From: Gemmatimonadota bacterium
GTDB lineage: Bacteria; Gemmatimonadota; Gemmatimonadetes; Gemmatimonadales; GWC2-71-9
DNA: 64,000 nt
Reading direction: 5' to 3'
Assembly: GCA_003221985.1 (NCBI GenBank)
Contig: QHUQ01000050.1
Span: 6,557-70,556, forward strand
Positions 25,791-35,225 of the stretch are shown here, one piece after another (positions within the stretch are counted from its first letter, which is position 1; the number at the start of each line of letters is the position of its first letter). The notes under the pieces were generated by a model. It searched no databases, was not told the DNA's origin, and saw nothing but the letters and a program-made list of their open reading frames with translations. The position numbers were made by a program, and so were the translations under genes.

Positions 25791-26299
25791 AACGGGCGCT
25801 GCTGGTCGCGATGTGCCTGGGGTTGAGCGGTCGTGTTTCCGCGCAAGCCGGCGCGAGCGTCTCCGCCGACGCGGTCATCGTGACCGTCGGGATGACGATC
25901 ACGACGCTGCGCGACCTGAACTTCGGCACGGTCATCAAGGGAGTCGCAACGACTATCGCGCCCACGGCGGCGAATGCAGGGGAATGGCAGGTCAGCGGTA
26001 GCGGGAATGCGTTCGTGATCATCACCTTCACGCTGCCGACGCAGCTCACCAACATTCAGGCACTGCCCGGCTCGACCATGCCGATCTCCTTCAACGCGAC
26101 GTCGGCGATCTGGCGCCGTGCGACGAACGATCCGACCGGTGGCAACACGTTCAACCCCGCGACGGGCGCCGTGGGTCGTTTCGGTCCACCGCCGAATTTC
26201 AACCTGTACATCTGGATCGGCGGCACCGTGAACCCCGCGGCCGCAGCGAAGCCGGGGATTTACCAGGGGAACGTCATTGTCTCGCTGATTTACCAGTAG
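25787..26299 (+). CDS. DUF4402 fimbria-like subunit 3
   Basis: 170 residues from GTG 25787, overlapping the chaperone stop by 4 bp. Signal peptide to about residue 20 (GRVSAQAG). DUF4402 landmarks: LRDLNFGTVIKGVATTI, GEWQVSGSGNAFVIITFTLP and the last strand KPGIYQGNVIVSLIYQ. It carries an insert (FNATSAIWRRATNDPTGGN) not seen in the other two, so it may be the tip or a specialised subunit. Confidence 0.83.
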   Translation: MKRALLVAMCLGLSGRVSAQAGASVSADAVIVTVGMTITTLRDLNFGTVIKGVATTIAPTAANAGEWQVSGSGNAFVIITFTLPTQLTNIQALPGSTMPISFNATSAIWRRATNDPTGGNTFNPATGAVGRFGPPPNFNLYIWIGGTVNPAAAAKPGIYQGNVIVSLIYQ

Positions 26300-26302
26300 C
26301 CC

Positions 26303-28861
26303 ATGCTCCATTTCGGGGCGGTGCTCTCGCTCGTGGCTGCCCTGCATACGGCCCCCCCCACCCCCCGGGTGCCCCAGGATACGACGCCGGAACCAGTCGT
26401 CATCGATCTGCGCATCGGCCGCATCACCGGGACGACGGTGCAAGGGTACCGTGTGCGGTCCGAGGTCCTGCTGCCGCTGTCACAGTTCTTCCAGCTCGTC
26501 GAGATCCGCCATCGCCTTACGCCGGAGGGCCGCCTCGAGGCGACCGTCGATCCCGGCAACCGCCGCATCATCATCGATCCGCGCAGCGACTCGATGGAAT
26601 ATGGCGACCACCGCGTTCACATCGAGCACGAGTTCATCCGGTTCGAATCTCCGGAGCTGTACGTCGGCAGCGAGCGTCTGGGCGACTTGCTCGGCGTGAT
26701 GTTCGCCGTCGATTGGTCCGATCTCACGGCGACGGTCGTGGATCCCGGCAGCCTGCCGATCGCCGGACGCCTGCGCCGTGAGGCCGCGCGCGACGCCTAT
26801 CTGCGGCGTGCCGACGGGCTGCGCCCCGATCTGACATTCGGCCTGCAGCGTCCGGCGTGGGACGGTGTCGTCATCGACTACTCCCTGTTTGCGCCGTCGT
26901 CGGATCCGCTCGCGGGATCCACCTACGGGTTTGGGCTCGGCGCCGATGTCGGGGGTGGCTCGCTGGAGATGCTCGGGCAGAGTGTCGGACCGGCGGACCA
27001 GGGCCGGGTTCATGTCGATGGGTCGTGGACCGGCGTTTGGCGGGACAACCGCTGGGTCAAGCAGCTGCGGTTGGGCGATGTCGCGTCCACCGGCCCGCGC
27101 GCGCGTGCGCTCGAAGGCGTCTCGCTCACCAACGCGCCATTCGTTCGCCCGTCGCTCATCGGGTCGCTGCGCTACGCCGGCAGTCTCGAGCCGGGCTGGT
27201 CGGTGGAGGCGTACCGCGGCGGCGATCTGGTCGCCTTCGATTCGGCGAATGCCGCGGGCGGCTTCGCGATCGATCTCCCCGTGCGCTACGGCGAGAATCC
27301 GGTCGATTTCGTCGCGTACGGGCCGTTCGGCGAGATCCGCGAGTTCAACCGCACGTACCGGGTGTTGAGCGAGCTGCTTCCCGCCCGCCGCTTCGAATAC
27401 GGGTTGGGCGGCGGCCGCTGCCCGCAGCCCACGTTCATCTGCGATGCCACGGCGAATCTCGATCTGCGCTACGGCGCCACGCGTCGCTGGACGGTGCAGG
27501 CTGGTCTCGATCAGTACTGGCGGGATTCGTTGCCCGACCGGACGCACCCCTACGCCACGGTGGTGGGGAATCCCAGCAATGCGTGGGCGATTCAGAGTGA
27601 GGTGGTCGGCGCGGGACTCGAGCGTGGCGCGCTGCGCTACGAGCCGTCCGTGGATTTGCGCGTGGAAGGCGAGTACGTGCATTTCGAGCGCGATTCGGCT
27701 TCGGTCCTGGCCGTCCCCGGCCGGCGTGCGCAGTGGACATTGACCGGATTCGTGCGGCCCAGAACCAGCCACGGGTTTTTCTTCTTCGACGGCCGCGTCG
27801 AGCGCATCAGCACCGCTGCCGGTGCGCTCACCCGGACTCGACTCGGCGCGTCGCTGCAGACGAACGACATCCGCCTGTTGCCGTACGTGCGCACGGAGCA
27901 TGGGCAGGCCGCTGGCGGCGACCGCGAGTTCGTCGGGATGAGCGCGTTGATGCTGCCGCGGCCCCGCTGGGGCGGATTCCTGAGTCAGGTGCTGCTGCGC
28001 GGCACGACCGAGATCGAGCGCCAAGCCGGGCTCGTCTCCTGGTCGGCCTTCGCCGCTCGCCCCGTCGCCAAAGGCGTGCGTCTCGAGGTCGGTGCGAACT
28101 GGCTCCGCGGCGATGCCGGGCTCACTTTTAGCCTGACGGTGACGTCGAATTTCTCCGCGCTGCGGGCCGTGACGGCCGTGCTCGCTCCGCCCGGCCAGCC
28201 CGTGAGCGCCACCCAGTTCCTGCAGGGCTCGGTCCTGTGGGACCGTCGCACGGAGCGCCTCGGCGTCGCTCCCGGTCCGTCGCTCGAGCGCTCCGGACTC
28301 TCGGGCCGCGTGTTCATGGACGTGAACGCGAACGGCATCCGTGATATCGGTGAGGCACCGGTCGCCAATGCGCGCGTCCTCGTCGGGACGCTGGCCGCCC
28401 AGACCGATTCCGCGGGCGCATATCACGTCTGGGATCTCGTGCCGTTCGAGCCCGTGCTCGTCAGCCTCGACTCGGTGTCGCTGGAATCGCCGTTGCTCGT
28501 GCCGCTGTTCGCGCGCACCAGCATCGTGCCGGGACCGAATCGCTTCCGCAGTCTCGACATCCCCGTCGTCGAAGCGGGCATCATCGAGGGGCGCGTGGTC
28601 CGGAACGGCGGCGCCGGCGTGGGCGGTGTGACGCTGCTGCTGACCGATCGGCGGAGCGGCACGCGCCGCACGCTCGTCACTTTCAACGACGGCGCGTTCT
28701 ATCTCATGGGCGTGAAGCCCGGCGACTATGCGTTGACCGTCGCAGCGCAGGTGCTCGAGGCGCTGGCGGTGGACGCAGAGCCGCTGCGGTTCAGCCTCGC
28801 CCCCACGGCGAACGGGATCGGGCGCTCGGACCTGGAGCTGCGCCTCAAGCCGAGGTTCTAG
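26303..28861 (+). CDS. Usher-like outer-membrane protein with SdrB-like C-terminal domain
   Basis: 852 residues. Signal peptide at the N-terminus, an N-terminal beta domain (about 40-150) with PLSQFFQLVEIRHRL, resembling the periplasmic domain seen in alpha-type ushers, a long region of amphipathic beta strands (about 165-630; GLGADVGGGSLEMLGQS, RVHVDGSWTGVWRD, GFFFFDGRVERIS) consistent with a beta-barrel, then a carboxypeptidase-regulatory/SdrB-like fold (SGRVFMDVNANGIRDIGEAPVANARVLV, about 665-750) and a second beta domain. A plug-like domain is plausible at VDFVAYGPFGEIREFNRTY. In the operon it is the only candidate for the outer-membrane secretion platform. Similarity to Ecp/CS1 ushers is in layout only. 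Confidence 0.7.
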   Translation: MLHFGAVLSLVAALHTAPPTPRVPQDTTPEPVVIDLRIGRITGTTVQGYRVRSEVLLPLSQFFQLVEIRHRLTPEGRLEATVDPGNRRIIIDPRSDSMEYGDHRVHIEHEFIRFESPELYVGSERLGDLLGVMFAVDWSDLTATVVDPGSLPIAGRLRREAARDAYLRRADGLRPDLTFGLQRPAWDGVVIDYSLFAPSSDPLAGSTYGFGLGADVGGGSLEMLGQSVGPADQGRVHVDGSWTGVWRDNRWVKQLRLGDVASTGPRARALEGVSLTNAPFVRPSLIGSLRYAGSLEPGWSVEAYRGGDLVAFDSANAAGGFAIDLPVRYGENPVDFVAYGPFGEIREFNRTYRVLSELLPARRFEYGLGGGRCPQPTFICDATANLDLRYGATRRWTVQAGLDQYWRDSLPDRTHPYATVVGNPSNAWAIQSEVVGAGLERGALRYEPSVDLRVEGEYVHFERDSASVLAVPGRRAQWTLTGFVRPRTSHGFFFFDGRVERISTAAGALTRTRLGASLQTNDIRLLPYVRTEHGQAAGGDREFVGMSALMLPRPRWGGFLSQVLLRGTTEIERQAGLVSWSAFAARPVAKGVRLEVGANWLRGDAGLTFSLTVTSNFSALRAVTAVLAPPGQPVSATQFLQGSVLWDRRTERLGVAPGPSLERSGLSGRVFMDVNANGIRDIGEAPVANARVLVGTLAAQTDSAGAYHVWDLVPFEPVLVSLDSVSLESPLLVPLFARTSIVPGPNRFRSLDIPVVEAGIIEGRVVRNGGAGVGGVTLLLTDRRSGTRRTLVTFNDGAFYLMGVKPGDYALTVAAQVLEALAVDAEPLRFSLAPTANGIGRSDLELRLKPRF

Positions 28862-30590
28862 CGGCCTCGGCAACTTCGTGCAGCAGGATTTCGAGCTGCG
28901 CGAAATCATACGGCTTCACGAGCGACGGCACGCCGGCATCACGCAGCAGGGTGGCGGTGTCGGCGGCGAAGGCATCGCCGGTGGTGAAGATGAGGCGGTT
29001 CACCATCGCGGGATGCTCGCGCCGCAGCCGTTCCAGGAACTCTCCGCCGCTCATCCCCGGCATCCGGACGTCGGAGACGATCACGTCGAATCGTTCGCGG
29101 CGCAGCACGCGCAGCGCGTCGCCGCCGTCTTCGACCGCGATCGCGTACATGCCCCGGCGCTTGAGGAAGCCGAGGACCGCGCGGCGCAGCCCTTCCTCGT
29201 CATCCACGAGCAACACCGACAGTTTCCCGTCCGGCCCGCGCGCCGCGGCGATGACGGACAGCGGCGCGGGCGTGATGCGGTGACGGCTGCGCGCATCCCG
29301 CGTCAAGTCGACCGTGAACGTGGCGCCGTGGCCGGGCACGGAATGCACCGAGATCCGGCCGCCGTGGTCGTGCACGATGCCGTAGCAGATCGATAGCCCG
29401 AGGCCGGTGCCCGCCCCTTCGGGCTTCGTGGTGAAAAAGGGATCGAAGATTTTCTCCTGAATGTCGCGCGGAATTCCCGGGCCGGTGTCGGCGACCTGCA
29501 GCTGGATCTGCTGTTCGCTCGTCGTCAGGGTGCGGATCGTGATCACGCGCCGGCCCGCCACTCCCGTCAGCGCCTGCTCGGCATTGATGAGCAGGTTCAG
29601 CAGCATCTGCTGCACCTCCGAGCTGTTGGCCCACGCTTTGGGGTTGGCGTCGTCCAGCTCGAGATTCACCGTGATGTTGAGCGTGGTGAGATGGTAGGAG
29701 CGCAGCGCAAAGGTGCGGCGCACGATCTCGTTCAGGTCCACCAGCGTGCGTTCCTTGCTCCCGGCGCGCGCGAACGCCAGCAAGTTCGAGGTGATGCGGC
29801 CGATCCGTGTCGCCTCGTCATACATCATCTGCACCGTCTCCCGCTGTTCCGGCGCGAGCTGATCGAGCAGCAGCGTCTGGGCGAATCCGGAGATGATGGC
29901 GGCCGGATTGTTGATCTCGTGGGCGACGCCGCTCACCAGCTGCCCCATGGCCGCGAGCTTCTCCGCTTGTTGCAGCTGTGTCTGTGCCCGGCGCTGCTCG
30001 GTGATGTCCCGCACCAGCGCGAGCACCTTGGGAATGCGGCCGCCTTCGCGCACCGGAGCGAGCAGCACGTGCGCGGTGCCTTCGCCGCCGTCCGGCCGCC
30101 GGTACGGGACTTCGAAGCGGCGCAGCTCGCCGTCGAACGCGGCGCCGAGATTCTCGCGCGCGATGCGCATGGCGGTCCCGGCGAGCCACCCGAAGGCCGA
30201 TCGGGGAGGCTCGGGGGAGGGAGCGGTGTTCACGAGCGCGCGGCCGGAGCTGTTCTCGTCGAGCACGTGGCCGTCGCGATCCACGACGGTGATCGCATCG
30301 GGAACGGCTTCCATGAGCAGGCGGAGGTTGCGCTCGGCCGACGCAGTGGCGCTGAGGGAGCTCATGAGCGAGCGGGTCTGATTGGCGACTTCGTCTTCGA
30401 GCAACCGCGCATAGCGGCGATCGACCCACAACGAATACACGAACCACGCGGCGATGAGCGCGAGCGCCACGCCAACGATCAGGCGAGTCGGCAGGCGAGT
30501 CTCCCGGAAAGCGTACAGCAGCACCACCGCCCCCAGTAACACAACGGCGATGCTGACCAGCACGCGAGCGGACCGGCTCAGCGGCATCAT
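28845..30590 (-). CDS. Hybrid sensor histidine kinase with C-terminal receiver
   Basis: 581 residues. Two membrane segments (about 10-27 and 33-50), a PAS domain (about 80-210, AVPDAITVVDRDGHVL), HisKA with the phospho-acceptor His in GVAHEINNPAA, HATPase (LLINAEQ, DTGPGIP, GTGLGLSICYGIVHDHGG), and a receiver (about 460-575) with VDDEEG, phospho-acceptor Asp in VSDVRMPG and KPYD. Signals therefore go through an internal relay. The gene is convergent with the usher-like gene and overlaps its end by 17 bp. ATG 30590 (30587 also possible). The partner regulator is not in the window. Confidence 0.92.
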   Translation of the reverse strand: MMPLSRSARVLVSIAVVLLGAVVLLYAFRETRLPTRLIVGVALALIAAWFVYSLWVDRRYARLLEDEVANQTRSLMSSLSATASAERNLRLLMEAVPDAITVVDRDGHVLDENSSGRALVNTAPSPEPPRSAFGWLAGTAMRIARENLGAAFDGELRRFEVPYRRPDGGEGTAHVLLAPVREGGRIPKVLALVRDITEQRRAQTQLQQAEKLAAMGQLVSGVAHEINNPAAIISGFAQTLLLDQLAPEQRETVQMMYDEATRIGRITSNLLAFARAGSKERTLVDLNEIVRRTFALRSYHLTTLNITVNLELDDANPKAWANSSEVQQMLLNLLINAEQALTGVAGRRVITIRTLTTSEQQIQLQVADTGPGIPRDIQEKIFDPFFTTKPEGAGTGLGLSICYGIVHDHGGRISVHSVPGHGATFTVDLTRDARSRHRITPAPLSVIAAARGPDGKLSVLLVDDEEGLRRAVLGFLKRRGMYAIAVEDGGDALRVLRRERFDVIVSDVRMPGMSGGEFLERLRREHPAMVNRLIFTTGDAFAADTATLLRDAGVPSLVKPYDFAQLEILLHEVAEAARTSA

Positions 30591-30643
30591 TTCAAGGACA
30601 CCCCCACCCCGGCCTAAATTATCCGCATTATGTTTGCCCGCCA

Positions 30644-31972
30644 ATGAATCAGCTCCCGTGGATGCGCGCCGCCGAGGAATCGCTCGCGCAGTGGGATGCG
30701 CACACCGCATTGGCGGCCGCGGTCCGCGCCGACGGGCTCACGCGCACGCTGGTGTGCGGCATGGGCGGGTCGAGCCTCGTCGCCGACGTCCTCGCCGAGA
30801 CGTTCGCGGCGCGCAGCCTGCATGTGCTGGACAGCACCAATCCCGCCGCCGTCCGCGCGGCCGCGGACGAGTCCGACCTCGCGCGCACCCTGTTTGTCGT
30901 CTCCAGCAAGTCCGGCAACACGGTCGAGACGCTCGCCTTCTGCCACTACTTCATGGCGCGGGCGCGTCCCGAGCAGTTCATCGCCATCACGGAGGCCGGG
31001 AGCCCGCTCGACGGGATCGCGCGCCGGCGGGGCTTCCGCGCGATCATCCCCCATCCACCCGGCATCGGTGGCCGCTATGCCGCGCTGACGGCGATCGGCA
31101 TGGTCCCCGCCGTGCTGAGCGGACTCGACGGCCGCACCCTGCTCGAGCGGACGCGGGCCGTCGACGTTGCAGCGGCACAGGCGATGGGCTTGGGCGTCGC
31201 GGACCGGGCGCTGGCCGGCCGGGACAAGTTGTGCCTGACCCCACCGCCCCGGATCGGCGCCATCGCGGATTGGATCGAGCAGCTCATCGCCGAGAGCTCC
31301 GGCAAGGACGGGCGCGGCGTGGTGCCCATCGTACAGGATCCCGCCGGCGGCGCGTTGCCCGACTCGCAAGCCGCCGGGCCCGACCTGTTCTCCGCCGATC
31401 CGCTCGACCTCGGCAGCGAGTTTCTGCGCTGGGAGTACGCCACGGCCGCGTTGTGTGAGCGGCTCGGCGTCAACGCGTTCGATCAGCCTGACGTCGAGGA
31501 GGCCAAGCGGCTCGCGCGCGCGGAATTGGACGGTGGGCACGGAGGGGGGGGGGCGCAGCATGCTGCGCCCCTGCGGACCCTGATGCCGGGGCAGCTGCGA
31601 AAGCGATCTCGCCCCGGCGACTACGTTGCCGTTCTCGCGTACGTCCCACCCACACCCGAAATACACACAGAGCTCCAGAAGGTGCGGGGCGCCTGGGGCC
31701 GTGCCCTGGGATGTGTAACTACGCTCGGGATCGGCCCGCGCTACCTCCACTCGACCGGCCAGCTACACAAAGGCGGCCCCAACACCGGGCTCTTTCTGGT
31801 CGTTACGACCGATGTCGACGAGGACGTCGCGATCCCGGAGATGGGCTGGACGTTCGGGGAGTTGCATCGCGCCCAGGCTCGCGGTGACGTGCGCGCCCTG
31901 CTTGCACGCGGCCGGCGCGTGGCCCACGTGCATCTGTCGAGCACTGCGGAGCTGTCGCAGCTGATGCCGTGA
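30644..31972 (+). CDS. pgi: Glucose-6-phosphate isomerase domain protein
   Basis: 442 residues. Interconverts glucose-6-phosphate and fructose-6-phosphate. Sugar isomerase motifs: GMGGSSLVADVL, VVSSKSGNTVET, and the carboxy signature YLHSTGQLHKGGPNTG. The sequence matches the isomerase half of the bacterial transaldolase/PGI fusion rather than standard Pgi, yet here it stands alone with its own ATG 30644. A 22-bp palindrome (31550-31571) within a G-run encodes an extra linker (GGHGGGGAQHAAPL) about residue 300. The end overlaps the mannosidase gene start by 4 bp. Confidence 0.85.
   Translation: MNQLPWMRAAEESLAQWDAHTALAAAVRADGLTRTLVCGMGGSSLVADVLAETFAARSLHVLDSTNPAAVRAAADESDLARTLFVVSSKSGNTVETLAFCHYFMARARPEQFIAITEAGSPLDGIARRRGFRAIIPHPPGIGGRYAALTAIGMVPAVLSGLDGRTLLERTRAVDVAAAQAMGLGVADRALAGRDKLCLTPPPRIGAIADWIEQLIAESSGKDGRGVVPIVQDPAGGALPDSQAAGPDLFSADPLDLGSEFLRWEYATAALCERLGVNAFDQPDVEEAKRLARAELDGGHGGGGAQHAAPLRTLMPGQLRKRSRPGDYVAVLAYVPPTPEIHTELQKVRGAWGRALGCVTTLGIGPRYLHSTGQLHKGGPNTGLFLVVTTDVDEDVAIPEMGWTFGELHRAQARGDVRALLARGRRVAHVHLSSTAELSQLMP
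31550..31571. repeat. 22-bp perfect palindrome in PGI gene
   Basis: GGGGCGCAGCA followed by its exact reverse complement, in a longer G-run. Resembles a REP-type palindromic unit. It adds residues in a surface-linker position of the PGI protein and keeps the frame. Confidence 0.8.
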
Positions 31973-34593
31973 CAGCATTCATCTTTCATCTCATCCCGCA
32001 CACGCATTGGGATCGCGAGTGGTTCCTCCCCCGCGCCGCCTTTCATGCGCGGCTGGTTTCGATGGTCGACGACCTGCTCGAGCGGCTGCACGCCGATGCC
32101 GCGTTCCGCACCTTCCTGCTCGACGGACAGACGGTGCTCGTCGAGGACTACCTGCGTGCGCGCCCGGAGCGCGAGAACGACGTCAAGGCGCTCGTTAAGA
32201 CGGGGCGTCTCCAGGTCGGGCCGTGGTACGTGTTGGCCGACGAGCTGATCCCTTCGGGAGAATCGCTCGTGCGCAATCTCCTGCTGGGCGCGGCGGACGC
32301 GGAACGCCTCGGTGGACGATTGGACGTGGTGTACTCGCCGGATGCCTTCGGCCATCCCGCCGCGTTGCCGACGCTGGGCCGCGAATTCGGAATGAAGGTC
32401 GGCGTCCTGTGGCGCGGCATGGGACGTGAGCCGGGACAGGAGCCTGACTTCTTCCGCTGGCGCGGGACGGATGGCAAAGACATCCTGGTCTGGCATCTCC
32501 CACCGGATGGGTATGAGATCGGGGCCGGGTTGCCCGGCTCGGGCGCGCGCCTGCCGGACGTCTGGACACAGGTCCGCGCCGCGCTCGTCGAGCGGGCCGC
32601 CGGCAAGCACATCCCGCTCTTCATCGGCGCCGATCATCATGCCCCGCACCCCACGCTCGCGCGACTGCGCGATCTGCTCGCCGACCTCGAACCCGCGAGC
32701 GCGTTCCGCATATCCCGGCTGGACGAATTCTTCCAGGCCGCTGAAGCCAGTCCGGCGCGCGCGATTGCCGGTGAGCTCCGCTGGTCGTACGGCTATACCT
32801 GGACCCTGCAAGGGGTGCACGGCACTCGCGCACCGCTGAAACGCAGACACGCGCAGGTCGAGCTCTGGTTGGAGCGCCTGGCGGAGCCGCTCGTCGCGTT
32901 GGCGCGCAATGCGGGACATCGCGATCGGCGGCCCGTCCTCGAGACGGCGTGGCGGACGTTGGTGCGGACGCAATTCCACGATACCGTCGCAGGATGTACG
33001 GCTGATGCCGTCGCCGACGCAGCCGCGCACCGGCTCACGGAAGTCGCGGCGTACGCTGCCGAGTTGACACGCGGAGCACTCCAGGACCTCGCGGGTCACG
33101 ATCCCGACGTCGCGCGGGAGCGTGCGGAGGGCAAGCAGCCGGCGTTGGTGCTGTGGAATCCAGCCGCGCGACCGCGTGGCGGCGTGACCGTTGCTGATGT
33201 CACGTTGTTTCGGCGCGACGTGCTCGTTGGACCGCCCGCTGCGGGACGCACGCCGCGCCAGGGGCCGGGCTACCGGCCTTTCGCACTTTATGGCCGCGAT
33301 GGGAAAGCGATCCCTGTGCAAGTCCTGGCGCAGCGCGTGGCGCAGGAGCGCATTGACGCGACGCGGCACTATCCCGATCAGGACGAAGTGGATCAGGTCC
33401 GCATCGCGTTTCGATCTCCACCGCTGCCAGGCCTGGGGCTCGCGGCGTTGACCACGGGTGCCGCTGCGCTGTTGCCCCGGAGTGAGGACGTGCGTGTGCG
33501 TGGTCGCTCTCTGGAGAACCGCTTCGTCGAGGTAACGCTCGAGGCGAACGGCGCCATCACGCTCGTCGATCGCAAACGCAACGAGCGTTACGGCGAGCTG
33601 TTGCGGCTGGAAGACAGCGGTGATGCAGGCGACGCCTATACCTACTGCCCGCCCGTGCGCGATCGCGTGAAGCAAAGCCGCGGTCCCATCTCGGTGCGGC
33701 GGCTCGCCGCGGGGCCGCTGGTCGCGGCTCTCGAGGCGCGCTGGGAAATGACCCGCGGAATCGAAGCCCGATCGATCGTGCAGTTGTACGCCGACAGCCC
33801 TATCGTTCGTGTGAGTCTCGAGATCGACAACCGCAATTCCTATCATCGGTTGCGCGCGCGTCTGGCGACCGATCTCGCGGGGGCGCTGGCTACGGCAGGC
33901 ACGGCGTTCGGCGCCGTTCCGCGACCGGCGGTGACCGCTGATCCGGCCGCCTATCCGCGCGAGACACCGGTGCGTACCGCGCCCGCGCAGCGGTTCGTGG
34001 CCGCGGCGCGCGCCGGCCGGGGATTGGCGGTGCTCGTGCCGGGCTTTTTCGAATACGAATGGACCGCTACAGGCGATCTGCTCATCACGCTGCTGCGGGC
34101 GGTGGGGGATCTTTCGCGCGGCGACCTCCCGGCTCGTCCGGGTCATGCGGCGTGGCCCACGCCGATACCCGGCGCGCAATGCATCGGCACAACCCGCATC
34201 GATCTCGCCATAGCACCGGTGAGCGCGGCCGACCTGGAGCGCGGCGACGCCGTGCCGCAGCTGTGGGAGGATGCGTTCCTGCCTCCTCACGGTCTGTGGC
34301 TGCGGGACGCCGCCACGCTCACGGTGGCGCCTGTGGACGTGGCGTTGGAGGGCAGCGGACTCGTGTTCTCAGCGCTTAAACCGGCGCAAATCGGATCGCC
34401 GATGGTGCTCCGTTGCTACAACGCCACCGACCGCAAGACCGCAGGCGCGTGGCGCTTTGGCAGCGGCGTCAAGACCGCGCACCGCGTGCGCGCCGACGAG
34501 CGCGAGGCGGTGGCGCTGGTGCTCGAGCAGCGCGGCAATGTCGTGCGATTCGTCGCCGAGCCGCACGAGCTCGTGTCGATATTGGTGACGTGA
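31969..34593 (+). CDS. Alpha-mannosidase, glycoside hydrolase family 38
   Basis: 874 residues. Retaining exo-alpha-mannosidase. N-terminal catalytic domain with the zinc motif HLIPHTHWDREW (His and Asp), nucleophile Asp in VYSPDAFGHPAALP, and metal-binding GADHHAPHPT; middle three-helix domain (about 285-370, including TQFHDTVAGCTADAV), and C-terminal beta-sandwich domains. No signal peptide, so it should act in the cytoplasm on imported oligosaccharides or on mannosylglycerate-type solutes. Start is GTG 31969, overlapping the PGI gene by 4 bp; it overlaps the next gene by 1 bp. Confidence 0.92.
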   Translation: MTAFIFHLIPHTHWDREWFLPRAAFHARLVSMVDDLLERLHADAAFRTFLLDGQTVLVEDYLRARPERENDVKALVKTGRLQVGPWYVLADELIPSGESLVRNLLLGAADAERLGGRLDVVYSPDAFGHPAALPTLGREFGMKVGVLWRGMGREPGQEPDFFRWRGTDGKDILVWHLPPDGYEIGAGLPGSGARLPDVWTQVRAALVERAAGKHIPLFIGADHHAPHPTLARLRDLLADLEPASAFRISRLDEFFQAAEASPARAIAGELRWSYGYTWTLQGVHGTRAPLKRRHAQVELWLERLAEPLVALARNAGHRDRRPVLETAWRTLVRTQFHDTVAGCTADAVADAAAHRLTEVAAYAAELTRGALQDLAGHDPDVARERAEGKQPALVLWNPAARPRGGVTVADVTLFRRDVLVGPPAAGRTPRQGPGYRPFALYGRDGKAIPVQVLAQRVAQERIDATRHYPDQDEVDQVRIAFRSPPLPGLGLAALTTGAAALLPRSEDVRVRGRSLENRFVEVTLEANGAITLVDRKRNERYGELLRLEDSGDAGDAYTYCPPVRDRVKQSRGPISVRRLAAGPLVAALEARWEMTRGIEARSIVQLYADSPIVRVSLEIDNRNSYHRLRARLATDLAGALATAGTAFGAVPRPAVTADPAAYPRETPVRTAPAQRFVAAARAGRGLAVLVPGFFEYEWTATGDLLITLLRAVGDLSRGDLPARPGHAAWPTPIPGAQCIGTTRIDLAIAPVSAADLERGDAVPQLWEDAFLPPHGLWLRDAATLTVAPVDVALEGSGLVFSALKPAQIGSPMVLRCYNATDRKTAGAWRFGSGVKTAHRVRADEREAVALVLEQRGNVVRFVAEPHELVSILVT

Positions 34594-35225
34594 TGCAGGA
34601 ACACTCGTTTGCGACGTCGCGATCGGCGCGGTACTTCACGTTGGGCTCGCCCGGCAATGCCGGCGCGGTGTGGTTCGTCTGTCACGGGTACGGTCAGCTG
34701 GCGTCACGGTTCCTCGAGCGGTTTCGCCCGCTCGAAGCGGAGCGGCGCTGCATCGTCGCCCCTGAGGGGCTGTCGCGGTTCTACCTGACGGATAGTCCGG
34801 CCGAACGACGCGTCGGCGCGAGCTGGATGACGCGCGAAGACCGCCTCCACGAGATCGACGATTACGTCCACTATCTCGATGCGCTGCACACGAAGGTCGT
34901 GCCGCAGGGCGCGACGGTGACGGCGCTGGGATTCTCTCAAGGGACGTCGACGGTGTGCCGCTGGGCGGCGCTCGGCTCAGCGCGCATCGACCGTCTGATC
35001 GTGTGGGGCGGGGAAGTGCCGCCGGATCTCGACCTGGCACGTGCGGCACCGCGGCTACGCGCCGCCCGGCTCACGTTCGTCTACGGCACGCGCGATGAGT
35101 TCTTCACGCCGAAGATTGTTGCGGCGACGGAGGCGCGACTCCGCGAGCGAGAGATCCCCTTCGAGCTCCTTTCATTCGACGGCGGCCATGAAATCGATGA
35201 GGCGACGCTGCGCAGTCTGGTCTAA
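34593..35225 (+). CDS. Alpha/beta hydrolase, phospholipase/carboxylesterase-like
   Basis: 210 residues from ATG 34593. Alpha/beta-hydrolase fold with the oxyanion strand WFVCHGYGQ, nucleophile Ser in ALGFSQGTST, acid Asp in VYGTRDEFF and catalytic His in FDGGHEID. Size and motifs match the small carboxylesterase/phospholipase group. No signal peptide. Given its place after a mannosidase it may remove acyl groups from imported glycans, but this is only inferred from context. It overlaps the convergent permease gene by 4 bp. Confidence 0.85.
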   Translation: MQEHSFATSRSARYFTLGSPGNAGAVWFVCHGYGQLASRFLERFRPLEAERRCIVAPEGLSRFYLTDSPAERRVGASWMTREDRLHEIDDYVHYLDALHTKVVPQGATVTALGFSQGTSTVCRWAALGSARIDRLIVWGGEVPPDLDLARAAPRLRAARLTFVYGTRDEFFTPKIVAATEARLREREIPFELLSFDGGHEIDEATLRSLV

